A stretch of 64,000 nucleotides of DNA from Ereboglobus sp. PH5-10 (lineage in GTDB: Bacteria; Verrucomicrobiota; Verrucomicrobiia; Opitutales; Opitutaceae), in NCBI RefSeq assembly GCF_029504735.1, contig NZ_JAQFIP010000001.1:248001-312000 (forward strand), written 5' to 3'. Below are positions 1-7,958 of this stretch, piece by piece. The first letter of the stretch is position 1; every line of letters begins with the position of its first letter. Under the pieces are notes generated by a model. It worked only from the letters and a program-made list of their open reading frames with translations, did no database searches and had not been told where the DNA came from. A program made the translations under genes and the position numbers.

Positions 1-234
1 GCGGGCGTTGTTGTAGAACTGCGTGAAGCGCAGGCCGCGCTGCGCGAGCTTGTCGATTGCGGGCGTGCGGATTTCCCCGCCGTAGCAGCCGATGTCGGTA
101 TAGCCCATGTCGTCGCTGAGGATGATTATAATGTTCGGCTGTTTCACGGATGCGGGCGTCTTGTCGGCGGCGGTGGCGGCAAGCGGGAGTGTGGCGGCGG
201 CAAGGGCCGCGGCGGTGAGGGTGGCGGGTTTCAT
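1..234 (-). CDS. Secreted sulfatase, N-terminal fragment (runs off window)
   Basis: Only the first 78 codons lie in the window; the gene continues beyond its left edge. The product begins with a signal peptide ([10 protein letters not shown], then an Ala/Leu-rich core) followed by the sulfatase metal-binding start [20 protein letters not shown]. The paired aspartates of SDD are calcium ligands in this family. The active-site Cys motif would lie just past the edge. It is a tandem paralog of the gene immediately upstream, whose stop is 15 bp away, so the two are probably co-transcribed. The start is the ATG that aligns with the paralog; no Shine-Dalgarno sequence is visible. Secreted sulfatases remove sulfate esters from glycans or small molecules; the substrate cannot be told. 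Completeness at the 3' end is unknown. Confidence 0.85.
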   Translation of the reverse strand, partial: MKPATLTAAALAAATLPLAATAADKTPASVKQPNIIIILSDDMGYTDIGCYGGEIRTPAIDKLAQRGLRFTQFYNNAR

Positions 235-249
235 GGAAAGAATGACCGG

Positions 250-2088
250 TTATTTTTTGGCGGACTTGTTTTTTGATTTTGACTTGGCCGCGCCGCCTTG
301 GGCGGGGGGAGCCTTGTCCCACGGCCAGGGTTTGGCCTTGGCCTCAACGGCCCAGTTTTCCCATGCGGCGGCGAGGCGGTTGGCGATGTCCTTGTGTTGC
401 GCGGCGAGGTTGTTGAGCTCGGTGCGGTCGGTGGCCATGTTGTAGAGTTCCCAAGGGCCATTGCGATCCTTGGCGACGAGTTTCCAGTCGCCGTCGCGCA
501 CGGCGCGGTTGCCCTCGTGCTCCCAGAATAGCGGCGAGGGACGGTGGACTTGGGCGCCGGTGAAGAGCGGGCGCAGACTGATGCCGGCGAGCGGCGTGAG
601 CGCGGTGTCGCCGCGCTTGGCTGGATATTTTGCGCCGGCCAGGTCAACGCAGGTTGAGGCGATGTCGATGATGTGCGCGGGCGTGCGGACAAGGGTGTTG
701 TTGAGCGCGGCGGGGATGCCGGCGGGCCAGTGGACGATGAGCGGCGTGCTGATGCCGCCTTCGTGAACCCAGTGTTTGTATTCGCGGAAGGGAGTGTTGG
801 AGACATTGGCCCAGTCCTGTCCGTAGCCGATGTAGGTGTCGTCGGGGCCGGGCATGACCGCGGGGCCTGTGCGCATGGGGCGTCCGTCGCGGGTTTGCAC
901 GGGATAGTTTCTCGTCTGGAGGTCGTCGGGGCCGAGGGGCGCGTAGGTGGCGGTGGCGGCGTTGGGGCGCTCGCGCATGAGGACGCGGCGCTCGGCGTGG
1001 CTGTAGGGGGGGCCGTTGTGCCAGCGGAACGTGAGGTCTTCCCGCTGGGTGAAGATTTCGGCGCAGGCGCCGTTGTCCTGCATGAAGAAGATGACGGTGT
1101 TGTCGAGTTGGCCGGTGGTTTTGAGGTGGGCGACGATGCGGGCTATGTTTTGGTCCATGCGGTCAATCATGGCGGCGTAAACTTCCATGCACCGGATTTC
1201 CCATTCCTTGTCCTGGATGTCTTTCCACGCGGTGTTGTCGGGCGGGGAGAGCTTGGTGCCGGGCGGGAGTAGTCCGAGTTCGGCCAGGCGTTTATGACGG
1301 GCCTGGCGGATGGCGTCGTAACCGGCATCGTAGGCGCCCTTGTATTTGGCAATGTCCTCGGGGAAGGCTTGCAGGGGCCAGTGCGCCGCGGTGAACGCGA
1401 CATACATGAAGAAGGGTTTGGACGCGTCGGCGGAGACGGAATTTTTGCGCGCGTGCTGCTCGAGGTAGCGGATGGCGTTGTCGCCAATGGCGTCGGTGAG
1501 ATAAAATTGATTATTGGCGGGGCGGTAGCCCTCGGGGTCGTTGTAGGGGGTGATGATGGTGTTGTCGCGGGCAAGCGCGGAGGGGTCGTAATAGCTGGCG
1601 GAGCCGATTAGCATTCCGTAGTAGTGGTCGAAGCCGCGCTGGAGGGGGAGGTTTTGCGTCTCTTTGGCGTTGCGGGAAACATGCCATTTGCCAACGGCGT
1701 AAGTGGCGTAGCCGGCGGGGCGGAGCATTTCGGCGATGGTCATGCAGTTTTCGCGAATGGAGCCGGTGTAGCCGGGGAGTTTGTGATTGCGGGTCATGGC
1801 GCCCATGCCGGCTTGGTGCGCGTAGAGTCCGGTGAGCAGCGCCGCGCGCGTGGGGCAGCAGCGGGCGCCGTTGTAAAATTGGGTGAACCGGAGGCCGCGG
1901 GCGGCAAGGGCGTCGAGCGCGGGGGTGCGAATTTCGCTGCCGTAACAACCAATGTCCGAGTAGCCCATGTCGTCCGAAAGGATGACGATAATGTTCGGTT
2001 GTTTTCCGGGCGCGGGCGCCTTGTCGGCGGCGGCGAGCGGGAGCGTGACGGCGGCGAAGGCCGCGGCGGTGAGGGTGGCGGGTTTCAT
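250..2088 (-). CDS. Secreted arylsulfatase-type sulfatase
   Basis: This 612-residue sulfatase has a signal peptide (about residues 1-21) and the alkaline-phosphatase/sulfatase fold. Visible motifs are the metal site [10 protein letters not shown] (D39, D40), the active-site signature CCPTRAALLTG (C77 would be converted to formylglycine, matching C-x-P-x-R), and KWHVS with a conserved histidine. The C-terminus ends in a lysine/serine-rich tail, KSKSKNKSAKK, which is unusual for the family. An ATG at 2115 is also possible and adds nine residues. I chose 2088 because it aligns with the neighbouring paralog. The protein probably acts in the periplasm or outside the cell on sulfated glycans. Maturation needs a formylglycine-generating enzyme, which is not in this window. 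Confidence 0.93.
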   Translation of the reverse strand: MKPATLTAAAFAAVTLPLAAADKAPAPGKQPNIIVILSDDMGYSDIGCYGSEIRTPALDALAARGLRFTQFYNGARCCPTRAALLTGLYAHQAGMGAMTRNHKLPGYTGSIRENCMTIAEMLRPAGYATYAVGKWHVSRNAKETQNLPLQRGFDHYYGMLIGSASYYDPSALARDNTIITPYNDPEGYRPANNQFYLTDAIGDNAIRYLEQHARKNSVSADASKPFFMYVAFTAAHWPLQAFPEDIAKYKGAYDAGYDAIRQARHKRLAELGLLPPGTKLSPPDNTAWKDIQDKEWEIRCMEVYAAMIDRMDQNIARIVAHLKTTGQLDNTVIFFMQDNGACAEIFTQREDLTFRWHNGPPYSHAERRVLMRERPNAATATYAPLGPDDLQTRNYPVQTRDGRPMRTGPAVMPGPDDTYIGYGQDWANVSNTPFREYKHWVHEGGISTPLIVHWPAGIPAALNNTLVRTPAHIIDIASTCVDLAGAKYPAKRGDTALTPLAGISLRPLFTGAQVHRPSPLFWEHEGNRAVRDGDWKLVAKDRNGPWELYNMATDRTELNNLAAQHKDIANRLAAAWENWAVEAKAKPWPWDKAPPAQGGAAKSKSKNKSAKK

Positions 2089-2139
2089 AAGGGATGTAAC
2101 TGCGGGGTTTCGCATGGGATTTTCGGGGAATGTTTTTTT

Positions 2140-2214
2140 AACCGCAGATGAACGCGGATGGGCGCAGATTAAATACAATAACAGTGTGGTTTGAATCTGT
2201 GTTTAGCTGCGGTT
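2140..2214. repeat. Family A palindromic repeat, copy 1
   Basis: This imperfect inverted repeat starts AACCGCAGATGAACGCGGAT and ends AGCTGCGGTT, with an AT-rich centre. The same layout recurs near 4484, 5737, 9957 and 38225, always between genes. It lies between a sulfatase start and the end of the GDPD gene. No coding potential is evident. Confidence 0.8.
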
Positions 2215-2219
2215 TTTTG

Positions 2220-2280
2220 GTAGGGCGAACCCTCCGGGTGAGCCGAGAATATTTCGGCTCACCGAGACGGTTCGCCCTAC
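2220..2280. repeat. Family D palindromic repeat, copy 1 (short form)
   Basis: The inverted repeat has arms GTAGGGCGAACCCTCCGG and GAGACGGTTCGCCCTAC around a short centre containing TTTCGGCTCA. It shares its arms with the 80-bp copies at 44156 and 51456, but the centre is about 20 bp shorter. It lies just downstream of the GDPD gene (minus strand) and could also act as an RNA hairpin. Confidence 0.8.
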
Positions 2281-2300
2281 CTGATATTATCGAAGTGAAA

Positions 2301-3230
2301 TCAGTCGTGCAGGCGGCGTTTTTTCAGGTAGTCGAGCAGGAGCTCGGAGCGGTCGGTTTGGATGATGCGCGTGCCGAGGTTGTCGATCAGGTAGCCGTAG
2401 GCGGCGTCGGGGCCTTGCGTGATCGCGCACTCGTCCTCGTGGCCGCCGGCCATATTTTCCCAAAGCGTGTTATACCAGATGAGCGCGTTGCCCTTCAGTT
2501 CGCGCGCGAGTTTTTTGGGGAGCGGGTTGGTGTCGTGCTTGTAGAGCAGCTCGTAGGCGACGGGGTTGATGCCGGCGCGGAAATCGCGGATGATTTGCTC
2601 GGCGTTCGGTTTGTCGAGGTTGACGATGGGCATGTAGATGACCTCGTCGAGATACGCGCCGTAGAGTCGCTTGACCTCGTCGTTGGGCTTGCCGCCTTTC
2701 ATGATGATTTGTCGGGTGGTGCCGGTTTTTTTGAGGAGCGCGAAGACTTCGTCGAAATAGCGGTCGGCCTTGTCGAGGTTGATGAGCACGCGGCCCTTGG
2801 TGGCGACGAGCAGTTCCTCAAGCGTGGGGACTTTGTGCTTGGTCCTGATTCCGCAGCCGTTTTTGAGGGTGAGTTTTTTGATTTCCTCAAGGGTTTTCTC
2901 GGAGACCTTGCCCTTGTCGCCGCCCTTGCCTTTGTAGGAGGTGGTGCGTTCAAGCGTGCTGTCGTGCATGAGGATGAGCACGCCGTCCTTGGTGCGCTGC
3001 AAGTCAACCTCGACGACATCCACGCCCAGCGAGATCGAGCGCTCGATGCCTTGCATGGAGTTTTCGGGCGCGTAACGCCAGTCGCCGCGATGCGCGACGA
3101 CGAGCACGTCGGGGATGTCGCGCGAGAAGAGTTTCGCGCGCAGTTGGTCAACGCGGTCGGCGGCGTTCAATGCGGCGCCGAGCATCAGGGCCAGCGCGAG
3201 GGTGAGGATGATATGCGGTGTTTTTTTCAT
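2301..3230 (-). CDS. Secreted glycerophosphodiester phosphodiesterase
   Basis: This 309-residue protein has a signal peptide (about residues 1-24) and a GDPD TIM barrel. The catalytic signature is complete: VVAHRGDW (H47, R48), APEN (E56), VEVDL (E74, D76) and MHDSTLERTT (H89). Family members hydrolyse glycerophosphodiesters, the deacylated phospholipid head groups, to glycerol 3-phosphate and an alcohol. The signal peptide places it in the periplasm or outside. It has no lipobox, unlike the second GDPD at 40638. The nearest genes encode a metallo-beta-lactamase-fold hydrolase upstream and sulfatases downstream. The product fits GlpT, encoded 34 kb away, as an uptake route; that link is inferred. 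Confidence 0.93.
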   Translation of the reverse strand: MKKTPHIILTLALALMLGAALNAADRVDQLRAKLFSRDIPDVLVVAHRGDWRYAPENSMQGIERSISLGVDVVEVDLQRTKDGVLILMHDSTLERTTSYKGKGGDKGKVSEKTLEEIKKLTLKNGCGIRTKHKVPTLEELLVATKGRVLINLDKADRYFDEVFALLKKTGTTRQIIMKGGKPNDEVKRLYGAYLDEVIYMPIVNLDKPNAEQIIRDFRAGINPVAYELLYKHDTNPLPKKLARELKGNALIWYNTLWENMAGGHEDECAITQGPDAAYGYLIDNLGTRIIQTDRSELLLDYLKKRRLHD

Positions 3231-3294
3231 GGGTTGTGTGTTTTTATTTCAGAGTTATCGGGAAAAAAGTCGGATGGAAGTCGGGGCGGGTTGG

Positions 3295-4386
3295 TCAGGG
3301 AATGTCCACATGCTCACCCCAGGCGGTGAGGATGACGGGGGCGGAGAGTTTTTGCACACGGCGCACACATTGCCAGTAGGATTCGCGGTGGTCAATGGTG
3401 TGGCCCATTTCGTTTTCGTGGCCGGTGAGCACAAGCGCGGGCGCGACGCCTTCCACGACGAGCGGGAGGCGCGCCATCCAGCATTGCGGGAGGAAAACAT
3501 CCACGCGGATTTGCTCGCGGATTTTGAGAAGCTTGGGGAGGTCCGCGCCGCCGCCGGTCTGGTCGCCGGAGTGCAGGATGGTCTTTCCCTCGGGCGTGGT
3601 GATCGCGTAGAGGTTGTTGGGCACCTTGCCTTGGTGGCCGGGATAAACGCGCACGGCGAGCGGGGTCTTGAGAGAGCGGAGCGCGACGGTGAAATCGATC
3701 GGCTCGGTGGCGTCGGCGGCGCGCGGATGGGTGATGAGCGGCGAAACATCCGTCCAAAGTCCGGGCGGCGCGACGACGGGTTTGCCGGCCTCGATGAAAA
3801 GTTTGGCGACGCGGAGGTCGGCATGGTCGTTGTGCGGATGCGAAACAAAAAGCGCGTCGCAACGCTCGATGATCGGGCGCATGAGTTCCAGGTCGAGATA
3901 GGGTTCCTCCTCGATGCCGGTGATGACGCGCTTGCCGCCGCGCACGATGTCGATGGCGATCGTGACCGTGGGCGTTTGCAAAATAAAACCGTGATTATAA
4001 AAACGGATGATGCGCAGCCCGGAGGCGGGCTTGGGGCCGGCGAGGGTGGCGGCGACGCGCTTGGCGGTGTCCTCCATGAACTCTGTGAACGCCTCGCCCT
4101 TGTCGAGTCGGGTGTCGTGGAAGAGCGAGTCGAGCGCGTAGAAGGCGAGCAGGCGTTCGTCGGAAGGCGTGGCGGAGGGCGGGTGCGCGGCGAAAACCTT
4201 GCGGGCTTGGTTGAAGATGACCCGCGCCTGCTCCTGAAGCATGGCATCGGATTTTTTTATAAAGCTAAACGCCCTTTGCGTGTCGGCGGGCTGCTTTGCG
4301 GGAGTTTGCGCGACGACGGGAATGGGGGCGGCGAAAATAAAAGTCAGGGCGAGAGCGGCAAGGTGGTGTGGAATTTTGAAGTTCAT
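3295..4386 (-). CDS. Secreted metallo-beta-lactamase-fold hydrolase
   Basis: This 363-residue protein has a signal peptide ending near VVAQ (about residue 27). An alpha-helical region (about 30-115) precedes an MBL-fold domain. The metal motif HPHNDHAD supplies H183, H185, D187 and H188 of the HxHxDH signature. Downstream HSGD and GHENEMGHTIDHRES are likely further metal or substrate residues. It resembles the UlaG/YycJ-like branch more than true beta-lactamases. Substrate and pathway are unknown; many relatives cleave phosphoesters or lactones. It lies 64 bp upstream of the GDPD start and may be co-transcribed with it. Its start codon is followed upstream by a long nest of repeats that probably holds its promoter. 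Confidence 0.85.
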   Translation of the reverse strand: MNFKIPHHLAALALTFIFAAPIPVVAQTPAKQPADTQRAFSFIKKSDAMLQEQARVIFNQARKVFAAHPPSATPSDERLLAFYALDSLFHDTRLDKGEAFTEFMEDTAKRVAATLAGPKPASGLRIIRFYNHGFILQTPTVTIAIDIVRGGKRVITGIEEEPYLDLELMRPIIERCDALFVSHPHNDHADLRVAKLFIEAGKPVVAPPGLWTDVSPLITHPRAADATEPIDFTVALRSLKTPLAVRVYPGHQGKVPNNLYAITTPEGKTILHSGDQTGGGADLPKLLKIREQIRVDVFLPQCWMARLPLVVEGVAPALVLTGHENEMGHTIDHRESYWQCVRRVQKLSAPVILTAWGEHVDIP

Positions 4387-4483
4387 TTTTTTGGAACACA
4401 GAGGAGACGGAGAGCCACGGAGGGCGCGGAGGACGGCTGGCTGTTTGGATGATTTTAAGGCGTGTTGGAGTTTTTGTTTTTTT

Positions 4484-4564
4484 AACCGCAGATGGACACA
4501 GATGAACGCAGATAAATACAGGAATAGGTGGTTTGAATCTGTGTTAATCTGCGTTCATCTGCGG
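4484..4564. repeat. Family A palindromic repeat, copy 2
   Basis: Arms AACCGCAGATGGACACAGAT and TGCGTTCATCTGCGG flank an AT-rich centre (AAATACAGGAATAGG, then GTTTGAATCTGTG). The centre and arms closely match the copies at 2140 and 5737. Located inside the nested mosaic. Confidence 0.8.
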
Positions 4565-4613
4565 CTTCTTGGGTTTGGATTAAAAAATTAAGATGAAAAA
4601 TTAAGTTATTTTT

Positions 4614-4710
4614 GACCACGGATTACACGGATATACACGGATGGCGATCCGGGCGTCGCAAGCGACGCCCCTACAGGAATTATCCGTGTTAATCCGTGTA
4701 ATCCGTGGTC
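4614..4710. repeat. Family B palindromic repeat with internal hairpin
   Basis: Arms GACCACGGATTACACGGATA and TAATCCGTGTAATCCGTGGT face each other. The centre contains GGGCGTCGC-AA-GCGACGCCC (4651-4670), a perfect hairpin followed by CCTAC. That hairpin also occurs alone at 5859-5878, so it is an independent repeat unit nested in this one. Confidence 0.8.
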
Positions 4711-4814
4711 ATTTTGGATATTCGCTTTGATGTGGATGAGTGGTGTCTTTCAGGTCTCCGTGGTCTCTGTGTCGGATATCCGTGGTCTCTGTGTTTAAAT
4801 GTATTTTTCAGTTT

Positions 4815-5720
4815 TTATAAAACGCCGGGGATGCGCCAGAGGCCGCCTTGCTGGCCGCAATATAAAAGCAGGGTGTCGCCATAGAAATCGCAGTCCTCCG
4901 GCTCGTAGGGACAGCTCGCGTTGATGTCTATGCTCTTCTCGATCTTCTTTGTCTTCAGGTTGACGACGATGATTTCGCGGCTCTTGAACTCCGGCGCTCC
5001 CTCGGGTGCGTCATGGAGACCAACGGGCAGGTAGAGATAATTTTTTCGGATGCACGCGCCTTGGGTGAGATTCGGAAAGAACACGTAAAACTGATCAAGC
5101 ATGTCGGCTTTCTGGAAGGTGATTTTCTTTTTCCCGAGGGGAGGCAGGGGCCACTTGGTGACTTGAACGCCCTTCCGTCCATCCTTCGAATAGCTGGCGA
5201 GCGAGTAGATGAATTTATTCTCGCGATCCACCACCCAGTCAAAACTGCGCTCCTCAATGCCGCCGGTTTTTATTGTGAGGGTCTGGAGCAGGCGCGGCCC
5301 CTTGGGCGAGATGCTTTCGACAAAACACTGGCGGTTGCCGTAGCACTCGGAGACGTAGATCACCGGAAAATACGCCCCCTTGGGCTGCTCGACGCCGAAG
5401 GAAACGCAGTTGACGTGATTGGAGCCGCCGTGGCTGGCGAGGTTGAACTCGGTGAGTTTTTTCTTGGTTATCAGATTATAAACCCGGCAATGCCCCTCGT
5501 TGTTAAAAAGCAGGGCAACCTCCTCGTAAATCGCCATGCCCTGCGCGGCCTGGCCCTCGTATCTGCCGGGAAAATCATATTCAAGCGTGGCCTTCTGGAC
5601 GATTTTCGGCTGCGCCGTGACGAGCACAGGAAACATGGCGGCGAGCGCGAAGGCGCAAGCGAAAATCGGGAGGAATGGAGCGCGGGGATGCGGTGTTTTC
5701 GGGTTCATGATTTTTGACAT
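4815..5720 (-). CDS. Secreted protein of unknown function, cysteine-rich, propeller-like
   Basis: I do not recognise a named family. The 301-residue product has a hydrophobic signal segment (about residues 15-36, ending VLVTAQ). The rest is a series of beta-strand-like blocks with aromatic and Lys/Gly turns, for example LIYSLASYSKDGRKGVQV-type stretches, as expected for a beta-propeller. About nine cysteines occur, including ECYGNRQC and SCPYEPEDC, suggesting disulfides outside the cytoplasm. The start may instead be the ATG at 5708 (MNPKT). It sits between the MBL-fold hydrolase and a phosphoesterase, with repeat arrays on both sides, so it may be transcribed alone. No catalytic motif is visible. 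Confidence 0.7.
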   Translation of the reverse strand: MSKIMNPKTPHPRAPFLPIFACAFALAAMFPVLVTAQPKIVQKATLEYDFPGRYEGQAAQGMAIYEEVALLFNNEGHCRVYNLITKKKLTEFNLASHGGSNHVNCVSFGVEQPKGAYFPVIYVSECYGNRQCFVESISPKGPRLLQTLTIKTGGIEERSFDWVVDRENKFIYSLASYSKDGRKGVQVTKWPLPPLGKKKITFQKADMLDQFYVFFPNLTQGACIRKNYLYLPVGLHDAPEGAPEFKSREIIVVNLKTKKIEKSIDINASCPYEPEDCDFYGDTLLLYCGQQGGLWRIPGVL

Positions 5721-5736
5721 ATTGAAATTTATTTTT

Positions 5737-5821
5737 AACCGCAGATGAACACAGATGGACGCAGATAAATACAGAAATAATAATATGGTTTGTATCTGTG
5801 TTAATCCGCGTTCATCTGCGG
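5737..5821. repeat. Family A palindromic repeat, copy 3
   Basis: Arms AACCGCAGATGAACACAGAT and CGCGTTCATCTGCGG surround an AT-rich centre with ATACAGAAATAAT. It begins only 17 bp upstream of the start of the propeller-like gene. Confidence 0.8.
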
Positions 5822-5858
5822 ATTACTTTGTTTGAATTCTGAGCGAAGATTATGCGGA

Positions 5859-5882
5859 GGGCGTCGCAAGCGACGCCCCTAC
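5859..5882. repeat. GGGCGTCGC hairpin, second copy
   Basis: GGGCGTCGC-AA-GCGACGCCC followed by CCTAC repeats exactly the unit at 4651-4675. It lies 5 bp past the stop of the phosphoesterase gene (minus strand), where it could form a 3' RNA hairpin. There is no clear U tract. Confidence 0.7.
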
Positions 5883-5886
5883 GGGA

Positions 5887-7881
5887 TTATTTTTTGGCGC
5901 GGGGAGCCAGGTTGACGCTGCCGGCGAGGTCGCCTTCGTCGGTGGAAAGCTGCCATGCGAGGGCGAGCTCGGGGATGAACTCTTCGCGGATGAGGCCGCG
6001 GTTGGGAAGCTGGCGCACTTCCCACTCCAGGCGGTCGGAATAAACGCGGCACACACGGTAGGCGTTGGGCCACTCGGCGAAGGCCGGGTTCTGGATGCAG
6101 GCGATGCCTTTGTGCGTGGCGACTTCGTTGTAGTGCATGTGGCCGTTCATCGCGGCGACGACGTTGGGGGCGGCGTCGAGGACGTCCATGAGGTTCTTGT
6201 TCAAATGAGAGTTGCCGCGGTCGTAACCGCTCACGGGCGAAACGCCGCCGTGCGAATAAAACGGATAGTGCGAAACGACAATGGTGGGCGTGGCGGTGTC
6301 CTGCGCGAGCGTGTCGCGCAACCAGTCGAGCGCGCCGTCGCGGAGGGTGGTTTTGTCGTTTTTCTTGGTGCGGTGGTCGTGGAGTTTTCCGGACGAATCG
6401 CGCCAGTGGGAACCGTCGAGCACGATGAAGCGCAGCGGCGGGCGGGCGAAGGCGTAATCGGTGTTTTTCGGGCCGTCGGGGAAAAGCATCGGGATGGTGG
6501 CGGCGATGTCCTTGCGGGAGTTGCGCGAGGTGTCGTGATTGCCGATGCAGCCGTAAACGGGGAGGCCGGCGCGCTTGATGACGCGGGCGAGGTCGGAGAA
6601 TTGGTCGCGGCGGGCGTCGTCGGTCATGTCACCCGCGATGATGGCGAAGGCGGCGTCCTCGCGTTTGAGCTGGCGGAGCACGGCCTCAAGTTGAGGGCCT
6701 GAGGGCGCGCCGGCCATGGTGTTGCGCCATTCGCGCCGGTTGTAGCTGAGGTGCGTGTCGGAGAGGAGTCCGAAGGCGTAGAGCGGTTTCTCGGCGGGCT
6801 TGGCGTCGGCGCGGAGTTCGAGTTTTGCGAAGTTGCCCGCGCCGCGGAAATGCGGGCTGGCGACGGTGATGTAGTTGCGGCCTTTCGCGAGGCGGAACGG
6901 CGTGAGCGCGATGGTGGCGGGCGGGCGTTCGCCGCGGAGTCCTTCGGGAACGCCGTGGATGGTGCGCGCGCCGCGCGGACGACGGACGGCTTTCCACGCG
7001 TCGGCTTTCACGGCGGGGGCCGCGATGACGGTGTCGTTCGCGAGCACGGTAACGCGCAGTCCGGGTTGCAGGTCGGCGTCGGGCTCGAGTTGGAGCGAAC
7101 CGGTGAGGCTCAGGTCGTCCTTGGCGTCGATGGCAAAGACGAGCATGCCGTCTGCGGGAATGGTGGCGGCGGCTTCGGCGGGCAGCGAAGTTTCCGCGCG
7201 GGCGATGTCGGGGGCGAGGGCGGCGTTGCGGGTGTCGAGCGCGAGGCTGCCGCCGGGCTTGAGCGAGGAGGCGCGCTTGCCCGCTGCGGAGTTGAGGGCG
7301 GTTTTGAGTTGGGGCCAGATTTGCGCGGGCGTTTTTTCAGGGTTGGGGCGCAGCGAGAGGTCGTCGATCCAGTAGGTGCCGTTGGCGCGGACGATGAAGC
7401 GGTAAGTGCGATCCTGTTTGCGCCAGTCGCCCGCAAATACCCGTCCGCTCAGGCGCGACCATTGGCCGGGTTTGATGGCTCCGGCGCCGTTGATCATCGT
7501 GTAGCGCTCGCCGGTGCTGTCCTCGGCGGAGATGTAGACCGAGATTTTCGTGGCTTTCTCGGTGTAAACCCAGACGGAGAAATCGTAGTTTTCGGAGAAG
7601 TCCAGCTTGCCGTCGAGTTCGAGCGAGTAGTATCCCCACGCGGCCTTCGTCGCGGAGGTGATGCGCAGTGAATTTTTTCCGGAGTGCGCGCGGCTAGAAT
7701 CAATGGCGGTGGTGAGTTTGTTTTCGTCGATGTCCGACGGAGCTCCGCGCTCAAAGTCGGTGTGAACCGGCGCGACGGCGGAAAACGCAACGGGCGCGGC
7801 AAGAAGAAATGCGGCGGAAAACGCAAAGCGCGCGAGGCGCTTTGCTAATGAAGAATGAATAATGAAAAATGAAGAATGCAT
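5887..7881 (-). CDS. Secreted calcineurin-like phosphoesterase with N-terminal carbohydrate-binding-like modules
   Basis: This 664-residue protein has a signal peptide (about 1-35), a jelly-roll CBM-like module (about 38-180, starting HTDFERGAPSD and ending YWIDDLSL), a linker/second beta module (about 210-360), and a metallophosphoesterase domain (about 365-620). Metal motifs are complete: LLSDTHL (D375, H377), GDMTDD, GNHDTSR, SHYPF and NGHMHYNE. The enzyme probably cleaves a phosphomonoester or diester outside the cytoplasm while bound to a polymer. It is paralogous to the gene at 19896. The ATG at 7881 lies inside an AT-rich inverted repeat that encodes the first residues (MHSSFFIIHSSLA). 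An ATG at 7926 would add 15 residues and weaken the signal peptide. Confidence 0.88.
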   Translation of the reverse strand: MHSSFFIIHSSLAKRLARFAFSAAFLLAAPVAFSAVAPVHTDFERGAPSDIDENKLTTAIDSSRAHSGKNSLRITSATKAAWGYYSLELDGKLDFSENYDFSVWVYTEKATKISVYISAEDSTGERYTMINGAGAIKPGQWSRLSGRVFAGDWRKQDRTYRFIVRANGTYWIDDLSLRPNPEKTPAQIWPQLKTALNSAAGKRASSLKPGGSLALDTRNAALAPDIARAETSLPAEAAATIPADGMLVFAIDAKDDLSLTGSLQLEPDADLQPGLRVTVLANDTVIAAPAVKADAWKAVRRPRGARTIHGVPEGLRGERPPATIALTPFRLAKGRNYITVASPHFRGAGNFAKLELRADAKPAEKPLYAFGLLSDTHLSYNRREWRNTMAGAPSGPQLEAVLRQLKREDAAFAIIAGDMTDDARRDQFSDLARVIKRAGLPVYGCIGNHDTSRNSRKDIAATIPMLFPDGPKNTDYAFARPPLRFIVLDGSHWRDSSGKLHDHRTKKNDKTTLRDGALDWLRDTLAQDTATPTIVVSHYPFYSHGGVSPVSGYDRGNSHLNKNLMDVLDAAPNVVAAMNGHMHYNEVATHKGIACIQNPAFAEWPNAYRVCRVYSDRLEWEVRQLPNRGLIREEFIPELALAWQLSTDEGDLAGSVNLAPRAKK

Positions 7882-7958
7882 GGGAGGCTGGATTGAGGTT
7901 TGTTTATACTGCGGAGTGAAAATCATTATTCATTATTCATTTTTCATTATTCATTAGC
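7844..7958. repeat. Family F AT-rich inverted repeat overlapping a gene start and a stop
   Basis: Arms begin GCTAATGAAGAATGAATAAT (7844 onward) and end TTCATTATTCATTAGC (7943-7958), about 35 bp each, with a spacer of about 46 bp. The left arm supplies the start codon and first dozen codons of the downstream phosphoesterase. The right arm contains the TAA stop of the upstream one. Confidence 0.75.

Larger units (their letters stand above)
4395..4798. repeat. Nested repeat mosaic (C-A-B-C) filling a 428-bp gap
   Basis: The outer pair is AACACAGAGGAGACGGAGAG (from 4395) and an opposing CTCCGTGGTCTCTGTGT (4756-4772), followed by a second similar unit ending near 4796. Inside sit a family A palindrome (4484-4564) and a family B palindrome (4614-4710), which itself holds a perfect 9-bp-stem hairpin (4651-4670). 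No gene is seen in the gap. The promoter of the downstream hydrolase must lie within or between these units. Confidence 0.8.
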
